Below are positions 33,243-43,728 of a stretch of 64,000 nucleotides of DNA, piece after piece. Under the pieces are notes generated by a model. It saw nothing but the letters and a program-made list of their open reading frames with translations. It did no database searches and was not told where the DNA came from. Numbering within the stretch: position 1 is the first letter of the stretch; each line of letters starts with the position of its first letter. The translations under genes and the position numbers were made by a program. Source of the DNA: Ophiosphaerella korrae (lineage: Eukaryota; Ascomycota; Dothideomycetes; Pleosporales; Phaeosphaeriaceae); NCBI GenBank assembly GCA_028456385.1, contig JALNQF010000038.1, positions 1-64,000 on the forward strand, given 5' to 3'.

Positions 33243-35367
33243 CCGAGGTGGACGGCGCAACGCCCGGGACGGCGCAACGCCCGCCCCATCAAAATCCCAC
33301 CCCAACTTCAACGCTGCATAACTACATCAATATAGAGCCAATTGAGGCTGCCCTTGCAGCTATTAAATCGCTAGGACCTGAAGAAGAACTTAATTATACG
33401 CAAATTGCTAAAAGTTATGGTGTTGAACGAACTACGCTTGTGCGAAGACACCGGCGCGTATCAGTCTCACGCAACGCCCGGGCTGAAAACCAGCAAGCAC
33501 TCTATCCCCAGCAAGAGCAGGAGCTACTACAATATATCAATCAACTTACAGAGCGAGGCTTACCACCTACACGAGCAATGATACGACGCTTTGCCTCAGA
33601 TATTGCGAAGAGAGAGCTTGGCGTACACTGGGTTGACCGATATATCAAGCGACATAAGGTCTATCTTATCTCACGCTGGGCAACTGGAATTAATCGCTCG
33701 CGCTACTAGGCTAACTCTTAGTTAAAGTACAGCCTCTACTTCGAGCTTCTACGTAGCAAAATTAGCTAATACAATATTAAGCCTTGTTATACGTACAATA
33801 TAGATAAGAAGGGCTTTATACTAGGAGTCCTTACTCACTTAAAGAGAATATTTAGTAAGAAGGCGTACGAAGAGGGAAAGATTAAGGCTTACATCTAAGA
33901 TAGCAATTAAGAGTAGGTAACCCTACTAGCCTGTATATGTGCTAATAGATCTTATATTGAGCTAAGCCTTATATATTAATTAGCCTTAGGCTCGCTTTAG
34001 GACTTATAGCTTCAAGCCTTTAACACTAAGGATTACTAGGTCTACTTTGCCTTGTTACTATCAGGCTAGACGAATAACGATATAGGCCTAGCCTGGCTTA
34101 GGCAGGTATTTAACTGCGCTACTAAGGCTAAGGCCTAATTAAGCTATTAATTACTTATCCTTGATAGCTATAGATCTTATCTTACAATAGATTTTATTAA
34201 GTACTACAATTAGAATAGGATTCTCCTTATAGTCTATCCTCCTTATTTAACCTATACACTTCAGCCGCTTGACGTTGTTATGTTTAAGCCTCTCTTATCT
34301 ACCTACTTAGCCTAGGTAGTAGCTTTTATAGAGAGATGTTAGGGTCTTACTTCTATAAGTAAGAGAGACTTCTATCTAATATTTATAGCTACCTAGGAGG
34401 CGTCTTTTAAAGAGGAGACTATCCTTAAGGCCTTTAAAGTAACTAGCCTCTTACCTCTTAAACTAGAAGTAATACTTAAAAGATTTAACTATAAGTAGCC
34501 TATACAAGGTAGCTCAAGCGATAGCGACTCCTTAGCCTTAAGTGCCTTAAACTAGAGAAAAACTAAGAGCCTACTCCGCTAGGTAGTAAAAGATAGACGC
34601 GACCTACGAGCTTAAAAGCTTAGCCAAGCCTTCTATTAAATCTTAGTTTAAAAAAGCCTCCTTAAGCACGAGGTTCATAGTCTTAGACAGGCTCTTACTA
34701 ATAAGAGACTGCGTAGGAAGCAAGGCAAGCCTCTGCCTCTAGAGCAGCATAATAAGTATAATGGTAGAGCTATATTCTGGTCTCCTAAGAAGGTAGAGAA
34801 AGCACGTGATTGTTAGCAGCAGCAGGAGCTAGAAGAGGAGCAGCAGAAACTCTAGAAAGCTAAGAGAGCTCGTACACGAGAGGAGCAGAAGCAGGCTAAG
34901 TTTCAGGCACTTTAGCAGCGGCGTGCAGCAAGAGCAGCAACTCGAGTAGCACGTGAGAATGAGAGGGCTGAGAAGGCAGCAGAACAGGCCTCTAGAATAG
35001 CTGCTCGTAGGACTCAACAACGACTCAAACAAGCTCTTAAAGCTGCCTAGAAGCGTAGGAGGAGCAGCCTCAAGGTATCTACTCAGGTAGACTCAAAAAA
35101 GAGAGCTGCTGCGCAGCCTCAACGTCGTGGAGAGGCATCAGGTGCTGCAGTAGCTCTGCCGCTATCTCAGTCACGTCATGGCCGAGTAATCAAGCTGCCA
35201 GTTAAATATAGATAGCTATATATATCAATCAAGGCCTATAGAGCTCAACTCCAGAAAATATTGCAGTAATAGCTATTATACGTGGCTCTGTAGCCTCATG
35301 TTTGGTTGCTACTTTGGCGTTCGGAGCGGGCGTTGCGCCGTCCCGGGCGTTGCGCCGTCCACCTCGG
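33243..35367 (+). mobile_element. pogo/Fot1-type DNA transposon 2
   Basis: A 2125-bp element with about 40-bp perfect terminal inverted repeats, CCGAGGTGGACGGCGCAACG and onward. The ends contain a 17-bp direct repeat, GGACGGCGCAACGCCCG, twice in tandem. TA flanks it at 33241-33242 and 35368-35369. The left TA is shared with the right end of element 1, so one element inserted into the target duplication of the other. Base composition is mosaic: ends and coding termini are GC-normal, while 33700-34700 is strongly AT-shifted. Confidence 0.88.
33332..35215 (+). pseudogene. pogo/Fot1-type DDE transposase, inactivated and start codon lost
   Basis: One frame of 628 codons without net frameshift runs to a TAG at 35213-35215. 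The expected start reads ATA (33332-33334) before EPIEAALAAIKSL, which fits ATG changed by G-to-A. The N-terminus has an intact helix-turn-helix (YTQIAKSYGVERTTLVRRHR) and a CENP-B-like part (TRAMIRRFASDIAKRELGVHW). The catalytic core (33770-34320) has many TAG/TAA codons. Its acids are still traceable in NIDKKGFILG, LLILDSYRSY and YTLQPLDVVMF. The C-terminus (about 34730-35210) is nearly clean and forms a Lys/Arg/Glu/Ala-rich coiled-coil-like tail. It differs clearly from transposase 1 and has no zinc knuckle. Confidence 0.8.
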
Positions 35368-35369
35368 TA

Positions 35370-35944
35370 GAGAAAATTGAGCATAGCGTCACCTTTTATT
35401 ACGCCATTACTCAGCCCCGATGATTCAACCACGCCAAAGCCAGGTGTTGCCTCGACAGTTTTGGGGCAATCATTTGGCGGGATAGACATTCCTACATGCA
35501 GTCGTGCCATGCTAGGCTCTACCACCTTCCACTATTGATGTATGGAGATTGTTTACATGAAGTGAACCTGAAAAAGGTCAACTGTTCTGTAAGTACTTAC
35601 GGACTGCAATATTGATTTCACTGACGAGCTCCAGTATGGCCCCGTACCAGTCTCTAACAGTACTAGGCTATGAGAATAGCAATACTTTCACTATGCATAT
35701 TATCGTAGCCCATTTGAACTTAATTGATATCGTAGTGAAAGCATCGATTTTGGGCGCGCAGACACTGGCCATGTGCGAGAACGCTCACTCAACATCAGAG
35801 CACTTGGAGATCTATAAGTTTGGGAAATGATATCGTTCCTATATACTCTACAGTAATGCGCGCAGCACAAGAACCAACCAAAACTCTATGTCATACTCCC
35901 CAACAAATTGCCGACACTTCTACTGAACTTGCTGCAATTGAATT
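35370..35944. other. Intergenic region, no gene seen
   Basis: Two short frames (minus 35525-35229, overlapping the transposon end, and plus 35612-35830) have no recognisable features. Confidence 0.35.
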
Positions 35945-36630
35945 ATGACTTCAGGTTTGAAATATAATACCCCAACATCTGCTGGTGAGTATGCACCTTC
36001 GGATGCTGCACGCAAGAATCGCACCAACTCAGCCATTGAGTACACCCCCTTGTGTCGTTCATCTCGTACGAGAGGACAGCTACCGCGAAGTTCGCCCAAA
36101 TGATCCATTCCCACTGCAGTCTCCAGCCAGACAACCAGAACGCCGCCAACGCCCTACCAATTCTACCCCCAGCCAGGGTCTTCCCATTGGCTTGTTTCCA
36201 ACAGCGGTGCCAAAATTAAGCCGACGTCGAGCTGACCCTCAACCTGCCCGCCCGGCTAGCTCAGCCGGGTCAGCTTGCTGAAGATGCCGAGGCACTTGAC
36301 GCTCGTCGACGTATAGAGGCGGCACAAGCCCTCCTTATGATGCCTCGTGATGTTCGGGGTTTCGCTCAACTTATCAGCGCTGAGCGTAGCACATAGCAGG
36401 TCATCGGAAACAACCCAGCTCTAGAGGCCTAGGATGGTTACAATCAAGCTCTGACTAACATCTTCCGGGGCTTGGATACCGTAGAGAATCGAGGTGCGGC
36501 CATGGAACGCCAATTTTTTAAGGGCAGTAGGGCGGCAACGACTCCGGCTATCGATCATTATCCGTCTCGTCCGCAGGGCGCCGAGTCCATGCCCGAGGTA
36601 AGCCAAATGACATGAATTCAGGCACATTCG
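35945..36630 (+). pseudogene. Degenerate coding-like sequence, family unknown
   Basis: ATG at 35945 begins MTSGLKYNTPTSAGEYAPSD and stays protein-like to about 36110. Similar sequence then continues in another frame (ADPQPARPASSAGSA, about 36235-36280). A third run reads EALDARRRIEAAQALLMMPR and DGYNQALTNIFRGLDTVENR to about 36615, with two TAG codons in CAG-like positions. The pattern suggests an old gag-like or hypothetical gene with frameshifts. I do not recognise the family. Confidence 0.3.
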
Positions 36631-37191
36631 AGCCATCTATCGGTAGGCCGACCTGCCGTCCAGAGTGTCGGGAAATGATGATGAACCCAGGTCCCACTTG
36701 TCCATCTAGACCCGCGAATGTGAAGAGGTACCCATCAGTCGTGGCACCAGCACAAATGTTGGCGACGCTGGACGCTTCAAGGAAGTCGAGGTGGTAAGGA
36801 TGGGCAAAAGGGTAGAAATAAGAATTAGAGGAACTCAAAGCTCTGGAAGATAGGACGATGGAAGCATCCATGAATCAAAGAAGACTATTGATGGACAGAT
36901 GAAGCCACATGGCAAACGCAGGCGGTGTATGTGTTAAAAGAAAAGGGGGGAAATGTGTCGGCATACATGCAAAACATTTTCAAAAATGTTTTGGAATATG
37001 GAATCTAGCGAAGTGCATCATAGTGCCACGAAGAACCAACAGGAACGTGAAATGTAAAGAGTACTTTGAGTTTATGCAAATGCTTTTGCTCTCTAATTTT
37101 GTTTCAGTTGCACGCTTAGGTACTTTAAACATTGAGGACTCTTAGATGGTGTGCATATTATGACGATGCATGCCTCTAGCGAGACTTGGAA
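36631..37191. other. Intergenic region, no gene seen
   Basis: Minus-strand (36871-36548) and plus-strand (36909-37145) frames overlap each other or lack features; neither is persuasive. Confidence 0.35.
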
Positions 37192-37587
37192 TCAATACCG
37201 CTTATTACAGCTAACAAAGCAAGCATAATTATAATCATTAGCTCCGTAAATATGAATGCCGACTTCGATATTATCATCTGGATCCAAGTTAGGAGCCTGT
37301 GCGGCGCTCGATGATAGTGAGCCTTCGTTCTGATTTTCCGCGTGGCCTTTCTCCTGAGCAATCTCAGAATTTTTGCTAGTTACGGAAGCCGGATGTTGAA
37401 TGTGATGATATTGAGAAAGAGTCTTTTCTAGAGGACTGTGGGTATGTTGGAATGCGTTCATGCGAGGAGGATAACTGGATGAATGCGAGTATTCGCTTGA
37501 ATGCTGCTGCGGGAGTGGGGGCCGCAATATCATGTCGCTGTTCTCTCTAGATGAATCTCTAAACGGCATGTTTGCTGTTCTGTGCAT
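37192..37587 (-). CDS. Possible small hypothetical protein
   Basis: A minus-strand frame. An internal ATG at 37587 (MHRTANMPFRDSSRENSDMI) gives about 131 codons; the track-length frame reaches 37653. It is rich in Ser, His, Gln and Pro with no recognised domain, and such composition is common both in disordered fungal proteins and in chance frames. There is no supporting context. Low confidence. Confidence 0.2.
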   Translation of the reverse strand: MHRTANMPFRDSSRENSDMILRPPLPQQHSSEYSHSSSYPPRMNAFQHTHSPLEKTLSQYHHIQHPASVTSKNSEIAQEKGHAENQNEGSLSSSAAQAPNLDPDDNIEVGIHIYGANDYNYACFVSCNKRY

Positions 37588-37824
37588 TTTGGCCAAAGTA
37601 GTGGTATGTAGAAGAAGACTTAACAGTTCATAGTCTTTCGGAATCGGTAACAACTAGCCAGCAAGTTCAAGTAGATCTGATTCAAATATTCAAATCAAAG
37701 CCTACAAGAATTCAATGTCACGTTACATGTATAGCCATGCTCAACTATTTTGAAGCATCAACAAGGCTTTTGATAATGTCACTTGAGACGGTGGTTGGCA
37801 AGGATAGCGCTTTTTGTACACTGC

Positions 37825-38088
37825 CACGCGGGTGAAAAAAAAAGCCGCACACCCAAAAAGTAACCTTTCTGCTCGCTTTCTTATGCTCTCCATGTAGATA
37901 AAATAAAATATATTTTTTAATAGGAAGAGAGTCGATATCTTAGAGATACTTGAAATCAGAAATTTCGACTTTATTATCTTTTCATTGTTGTGATGAGAGG
38001 TCGCGAAGCTGAGTAAGGTCTACAGGAGGTCTAGTGTTCTCACCTAAAACGGACTTTGGGTGTGCGGCTTTTTTTTTTCACCCGCGTG
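37825..38088. mobile_element. MITE, 264 bp, with about 33-bp TIRs and 5-bp target duplication
   Basis: Ends are CACGCGGGTGAAAAAAAAAG... and, on the minus strand at the right end, the same with one more A. The inverted repeat extends through GCCGCACACCCAAA. ACTGC flanks both sides (37820-37824 and 38089-38093). The AT-rich interior has no coding capacity. It is a non-autonomous DNA element. Tc1/mariner is excluded by the 5-bp duplication. The CAC ends and 5-bp duplication are reminiscent of Transib-type elements, but that is only a suggestion. Confidence 0.85.
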
Positions 38089-38093
38089 ACTGC

Positions 38094-39255
38094 TTACTTG
38101 GAAAATTACCGAGATCTTTATGATAAACGAAGCTTTGCAGCCGCGTGATGGGGTTTGAATTGTCTGGGAAGACGATGTTGTTCTACCGTAGGTGGATGCA
38201 CATGAAGCACTTCGCGAATTGGTATTAATCTTGCTAGGAGTTGTTGATAATGAGAAAAATGTAATTGATTATAGTTGGCTATAGTCACATGCTATTGTAT
38301 CACGTAATCTGACATCTTTTTGGCTTACGACCAAACCAAAAGTGCTTACACAGCCACAAGCCTTCAAAGCCACGATCTTGGCATAACAGGCCTGACGGGG
38401 GTGCCGATCACGCATGAATTTGAGCGCCACACTGGCTACCGAGCTGGCAATAACTTGTCAGCCTTGCCAAAGGGTTTTTAAGCTTATGTAAGTTCATCAA
38501 GGAATATAAGAGCTAAAGGGGTTTCAGTTAGGATATTATAATAGTGGTAGCATTATTTGCTCTTTAGAGACGACTTTATCCGGATGAGCGCGCATGCGAT
38601 AACAGGAACGTAATTTTCGTATTGAGAGAGCGCTACGTCTGCGGAAAAGGCTGTAGAACACGACTTAGTTACACTTCGGTAGAACTACAATACGTATGTA
38701 GAAACATTGTTTATCAAAGTCGAAGTGCCCCTCATAGTTTGCGGGATCGGAATTGATACCGGAATGCCAAGGATTCTTGTTGCGGCGCAAAAAAATTTGG
38801 TTTATTATGCTTCCATGTCCACTGCTTCTGCTTTCAGAAACAATGTACCTATCCACCTTTCCCCCCGTGGACTGCTTGTCCGAAAAAGCCCTACATACAC
38901 TTCATTTTTACATAAGTGATGGAAACCGCAGCCTGACCACATATATCTCTTCACTCACACCCCACTTCAATTTCACTTGAGGCTCTTTGATAACCTCTAA
39001 TGTACGTACATGCACAACACCGTATCCCAATCCTACCTTTCATGATGAATTTGTCATTATAAAGATGTTAGACTTGCGACTCCTAAGAGCATGAGCTAAA
39101 AACGACTTCCTGATTCACCCCTCCATAGCCGATAGAGTCGTACCTACCTGACTGATCCCGCAGACTAACGCGCTTCTACAGATTCCTCCGTCCGGTACAC
39201 CCGACGCACCTGTATCAAGTTTATCCATATCGAACAGCCCTATATATCATTCACC
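38094..39255. other. Intergenic / promoter region of ADE4
   Basis: No supported gene. Frames near 38665-38980 overlap on both strands and look like noise. The final 150 bp is CT-rich with TATATATCATTCACC directly before the ADE4 start codon. I found no clear Gcn4/CPC1-type TGACTC site. Confidence 0.4.
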
Positions 39256-41163
39256 ATGTGCGGCATCATTGCTGTGATCCATGGCGATCCGTACGTACAT
39301 GCCTTTATACCCTAGTTGCGATGTAGGCTATGCTAAGAAGTGAAGGCAATCTCGATCAGCGTCTGCTGAAATACACGCTGCGCTGTATCTCCTACAACAT
39401 CGCGGTCAAGATGCGGCGGGTATTGTCAGCTGCAGCTCTGGCGGTCGTTTCCACCAGCGCAAGGGCAACGGCCTAGCTTCCCACGTATTCCAAAATGGAG
39501 CCCGCGTCTCTGATCTTCCTGGATACATGGGCCTCGGTCATCTGCGTTACCCAACTGCCGGTAGCAGTGCCAACTCGGAAGCTCAGCCGTTCTATGTGAA
39601 CAGCCCGTACGGCATTTGCATGACGCACAATGGCAACTTGATCAACGCCCCAGCACTAAAGCAGCATCTTGATCACAACGCGCATAGGCATATCAATACC
39701 GAGAGCGACAGTGAAATTATGTTGAACATTTTCGCCGATGAGCTCAACGAGACCGGCAAGGCACGTCTGAACGCTGACGACTGTTTCGCTGCCCTGGAGC
39801 GTATGTACAAGCTGTGCGTTGGTGGATGGGCATGCACTGCTATGCTTGCTGGTAAGAGAAAGCAATTTCCATTTCCAAAACAGAAAGCTCACAAACTGTA
39901 GGCTTTGGTCTAATTGGCTTCCGTGACCCCTATGGCATCCGCCCTATGGTTCTTGGCTCGAGGAAGTCACTGCCAGGCGGGGGAATAGATTACATGATGG
40001 CTTCAGAGAGCGTTGCCCTTGAGCAGTGTGGTTACACAGACTTCCAGGATATCCTTCCTGGCCAGGCCGTGATCATTGAGAAAGGAAAAGAACCTGTGTT
40101 CAAGCGGGTCGCGAAGCAGGAGGCATATACACCGGATATCTTCGAGTACGTCTATTTTGCGCGCCCAGACTCCGTTATCGATGGCATCGACGTTGATGAT
40201 AGTCGACGCAACATGGGCTTCACGCTCGCAGAAACGATCAAGAAGCAACTAGGCCCAGAAAAGTTAGCAGAGATCGATGTTGTCATACCAATCCCAGAGA
40301 CAGCCCTAACTTCTGGTATGTATGTTGCGGAATCACTCAAGAAGCCTTATGAATTTGGAGGATTTGTCAAAAACAGATATATCTTCCGCACGTTTATCAT
40401 GCCTGAACAAAAGCAGCGTCAGAAGGGCGTTCGCGCCAAACTCAATGCGAAGAAGAAGCACTTTGCTGGCAAGAATGTTTTGCTAGTGGATGACTCCATC
40501 GTTCGTGGAACAACATCGCGAGAGATCGTTCTGATGGCTCGCGAGGCTGGCGCGAAGAAAGTCTACTTCGCATCGTGTGCGCCACCTATCACAAATGCTC
40601 ACATCTACGGCATTGACCTCGCCTGTTCCTCAGAACTGGTTGCGCACGGTCGAGATTCGGCAGCCATTGCACAGCACATTGGCGCAGAAGATGTCATATT
40701 CCAGTCATTGGAGGATCTCGAAAGTGCCTGCGCCAGACTGTCGCCCCGTGATCCAGAGACACAAAAGTTTGAAGTGGGTGTGTTTTGCGGCAAGTACGTC
40801 ACACCTGTAGACGATGGCTACTTTGAGCATCTTGAGAAAATCAGAGGTGAAAGTCGCAAGACAAAGGTCATGGAGAGTGCACGTGAAGCTGTGGTCAATG
40901 GCGTAGCTGACTCGAGGCAAGTTCGCATAGCTGCCAAGGGTGCTGTAAGTGACTTCCAGAACTCGCTGAGTAGTGTCGTAAACTAATATTCAAGGCAGGA
41001 GGTCGATCAATATGGCAACATCATTCCAGCTGTCGAGAGCTATAGTGAGCCGGTTAATAGTGTTAGCAACCATGCTGCGGCCAATGCTGACCGTCATCGC
41101 GAAGAAAAGAGGCCTGCACAGAGCCAGGACATCAGTCTACACAACCACAACGACTTCAATTGA
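39256..41163 (+). CDS. ADE4: Amidophosphoribosyltransferase (glutamine PRPP amidotransferase)
   Basis: First step of purine synthesis: PRPP plus glutamine gives 5-phosphoribosylamine. Four exons are inferred: 39256-39290, 39346-39851, 39902-40944 and 40999-41163, with introns of 55, 50 and 54 nt. The spliced product is 582 aa, the usual fungal length. It starts [12 protein letters not shown]; Cys2 is the glutaminase nucleophile after Met removal. [23 protein letters not shown] and THNGNLINA follow in the glutaminase half. The phosphoribosyltransferase half has the PRPP-binding [14 protein letters not shown] (about 372-386), and the loop [15 protein letters not shown] lies before it. Unspliced, the frame would stop early at 40986; splicing GTAAGT 40945 to AG 40998 restores a C-tail ending LHNHNDFN. 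Expected in the cytosol. Appears intact. Confidence 0.95.
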
Positions 41164-41877
41164 GGATTCTCTTCTCAGATATGGCTCTCCAATTAAACAT
41201 CTAATTTCAAACGTGCATTACAAAACTTGCTCAGTCACCCGACTACTTTGTGTAACGCATCAATTCTATGTTTACCGGTCGTTTTCATACTATTTCACAG
41301 AGCATACAACATGAATTAAGGCGAGGTAATAGTATTTCAACGGACTTGCTTGTTCATTCAAGGCAAGCCCTTAACTGCTTGGGGTTTTGGGAGTTGACTT
41401 TGCTCGTCTCTTTATATGCATGAACCTCTATATGTACCGACCAATTCTAATACATCATCTACGATCCCACTTCTGCTATCTATTTCCTCGCTATCGCAAT
41501 CTCTAGGATACAATAAAGCGCGATAAGTCAGAGTAAGCCCTCTCGCACCCTAGTCTCAAAGGGCGCTTGACATGTATGGCTCGTCGGATAACAACCTATT
41601 TCCTTAGGTCAACACATTTAAATGTGTTTGTGTAGCAGAACCAAGCGTATTCAAATCTAAAAAGTGGATTAATAGCAGTGTTAGAGTTCTGCGTCACGAT
41701 GGTCGAATTAGGGTGGGGAAACACCCCAAGGCGCCCTTTCCGGAACCCTGCGGCTTCACTCCCTTTGTACCCTTGCACCAGTCAGTTCACGCCGTGAGCT
41801 TCCGAGCAACGCTTACTCCATAACCTGTGCAGGATGCCTTTTCTCCATAGTTTATGGCTATCAACCTTCCCTCCTAA
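41164..41877. other. Intergenic region between ADE4 and GT69 gene
   Basis: Contains the ADE4 3' end and the promoter of the next gene; both are transcribed rightward. Short frames inside are not supported. Confidence 0.45.
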
Positions 41878-43728
41878 ATGGCACCTAGATTTCGTCGATC
41901 GGAAGAGTATGAACTTCTTCCAAGAACGTCGTCCGACTCTGCTTATGTTTCGGACACGGACGTCGATTATGATGCATCGCCTGCAAAGTTCCCCCGAACT
42001 CTCAAACTTCTAAATTGGTCCAGGAACCGGATACGGCGGAAGTCACTCGGTGCCATACAACACAACTTTTTTCGACCATCCAGCAGGCCACGAACTTGGT
42101 ATCGTATATTTGGCGGCTTTTTTATCACTGTCGTATCTTTTACTATTCTTCTGGTCATCCTCACCACGCTATTTTGGCCTTCATATACCGATTTGCCAGC
42201 CCACTACAAGACGCTTGAAAAAAAATGTTCAGCAACCTCTGAGCCAGGGCGAGGGAATGTCAAGAACGAGAAGGTATTCATTGCGGCTGCAATATATGAT
42301 CCTAGGGGGAGCCTTCTTAATGGAGCTTGGGCTGAAGCAGTCCTAGACCTGGTGGACCTTTTAGGGCCTGACAATGTTTACTTGAGCGTCTACGAGAATG
42401 ATGCAAATCCAACTGCTGAGGCATCCCTTGATAGTTTCAAGAAAAGAGTAATTTGTAAATCTCACCCCTAAACAACCAGATTGATAGAAGCTACACAAGA
42501 GACTAACGCCCTAGAAGGTAATTCAACCATCATCTCTGAGCATCTCCCCTTAGAAGATTTTCCTCGAGTCACCTTACCAACAGGGGGGCGGCGAATAAAC
42601 CGTATCAATTTCCTAGCTGAAGTGAGAAATCGTGCGCTACGTCCGCTCGAAGTCACTACCTCCGTGCACTTCGACAAGCTCCTATTTCTCAACGACGTCA
42701 TGTTCAACCCAATTGACGCCGTGCAACTCCTCTTCTCAACAAATGTCGACACGTCTGGTCGCGCCCAGTACGATGCAGTCTGTGCAGTAGACTTTATCAA
42801 CCCATTTAAATTCTACGACCGATTCGCAACGCGAGATTTCGAAGGACACGCTATGGGCGTACCTTTCTTCCCCTGGTTCACCGACGCCGGCCACGGCACA
42901 AGCAGAAACGACGTCCTGGACCAAAAAGACGCCGTCCGAGTCCGCGCCTGCTGGGGCGGCATGACCGCCTTCTCCGCCCAATGGTTCCAACAAGCCAATC
43001 CTACCACTTCCCAACCCGCCCTCAACGTATCCCCGCTCCGCTTCCGCCACGAAGCAGATCCCTTCTGGCAGGCGTCCGAATGCTGCCTCATCCATGCGGA
43101 CCTAACATTCCTCCACTACGGCCGCAACACCTCGCAGACCTCTGGCATCTTCACCAACCCGTACATCCGCGTTGCGTACGATTCACGCACGCTCGGCTGG
43201 ATTGCGCTTACGCGGCGGACGGAGCGGCTGTACAGCGTCGTGCAGAACGTCATCAATCACTTGGCCAATCTGCCTTCTCCCAATCCGCGCAGACTCGAGC
43301 AGCCTGGCGACGAGGTCATCGATAAGGTGTGGAGCTGGGATCATATAGGAGGAGACGGGGCGCGAGGTGCGCCTGGTGGGGCGTATCGTGATGTCGAGCG
43401 GATTGCAGGCCCCGGGGGGTTTTGCGGGAGTAGGTTGCTGCTTGTGTTGAATGATGAGCCGGGGCCGGGGGAGAAGAAGTGGGTGAGCGTTAAGCTTCCG
43501 GTGCCGCGTGGGTGAGTCTTTTCGAATCGAGGTGTTGAACGGATATGGATGGACTATAACGACGTTATGTTGTTGAAGCAGTGACCTGATAATATGTCTT
43601 TTCTGGTCAGATGCAGTGGTCATGTCGGGGATAGAGAGTTCAGTTCAGCTATTTCTTGGGATGGTTTGCGTGTGCATTGTTTTACATGGAAGAAATTTAA
43701 AAGTGCGGTTCCGAAAATGTCGGCTTAA
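41878..43728 (+). CDS. GT69 family alpha-1,3-mannosyltransferase-like protein (CMT1/CAP59 type)
   Basis: Three exons are inferred: 41878-42454, 42518-43511 and 43611-43728; introns of 63 nt (GTAAAT...GAAG) and 99 nt (GTGAGT...GTCAG). The product is 562 aa. The N-terminus is a short cytosolic tail with Ser/Arg patches, followed by one membrane span at about 77-100 (IFGGFFITVVSFTILLVILT), as in type II Golgi enzymes. The lumenal part fits the cryptococcal mannosyltransferase 1 / CAP59 family: VFIAAAIYDPRGSLL, VYLSVYENDA, then CNSTIISEHLPL, INFLAEVRNRALRPL, KLLFLNDVMFNPIDAVQLL and ACWGGMTAF. The LLFLNDV block is the probable metal-binding acid motif. Exon 3 ends VHCFTWKKFKSAVPKMSA. Two separate unspliced frames would otherwise be called here. 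Confidence 0.88.

Noticed and set aside
34829..35032. Ser/Leu/Cys-rich minus-strand frame
   Set aside because: Antisense shadow of the coiled-coil tail of transposase 2.
42736..43623. Minus-strand frames opposite the GT69 gene
   Set aside because: Antisense of a well-supported gene; composition typical of shadows.
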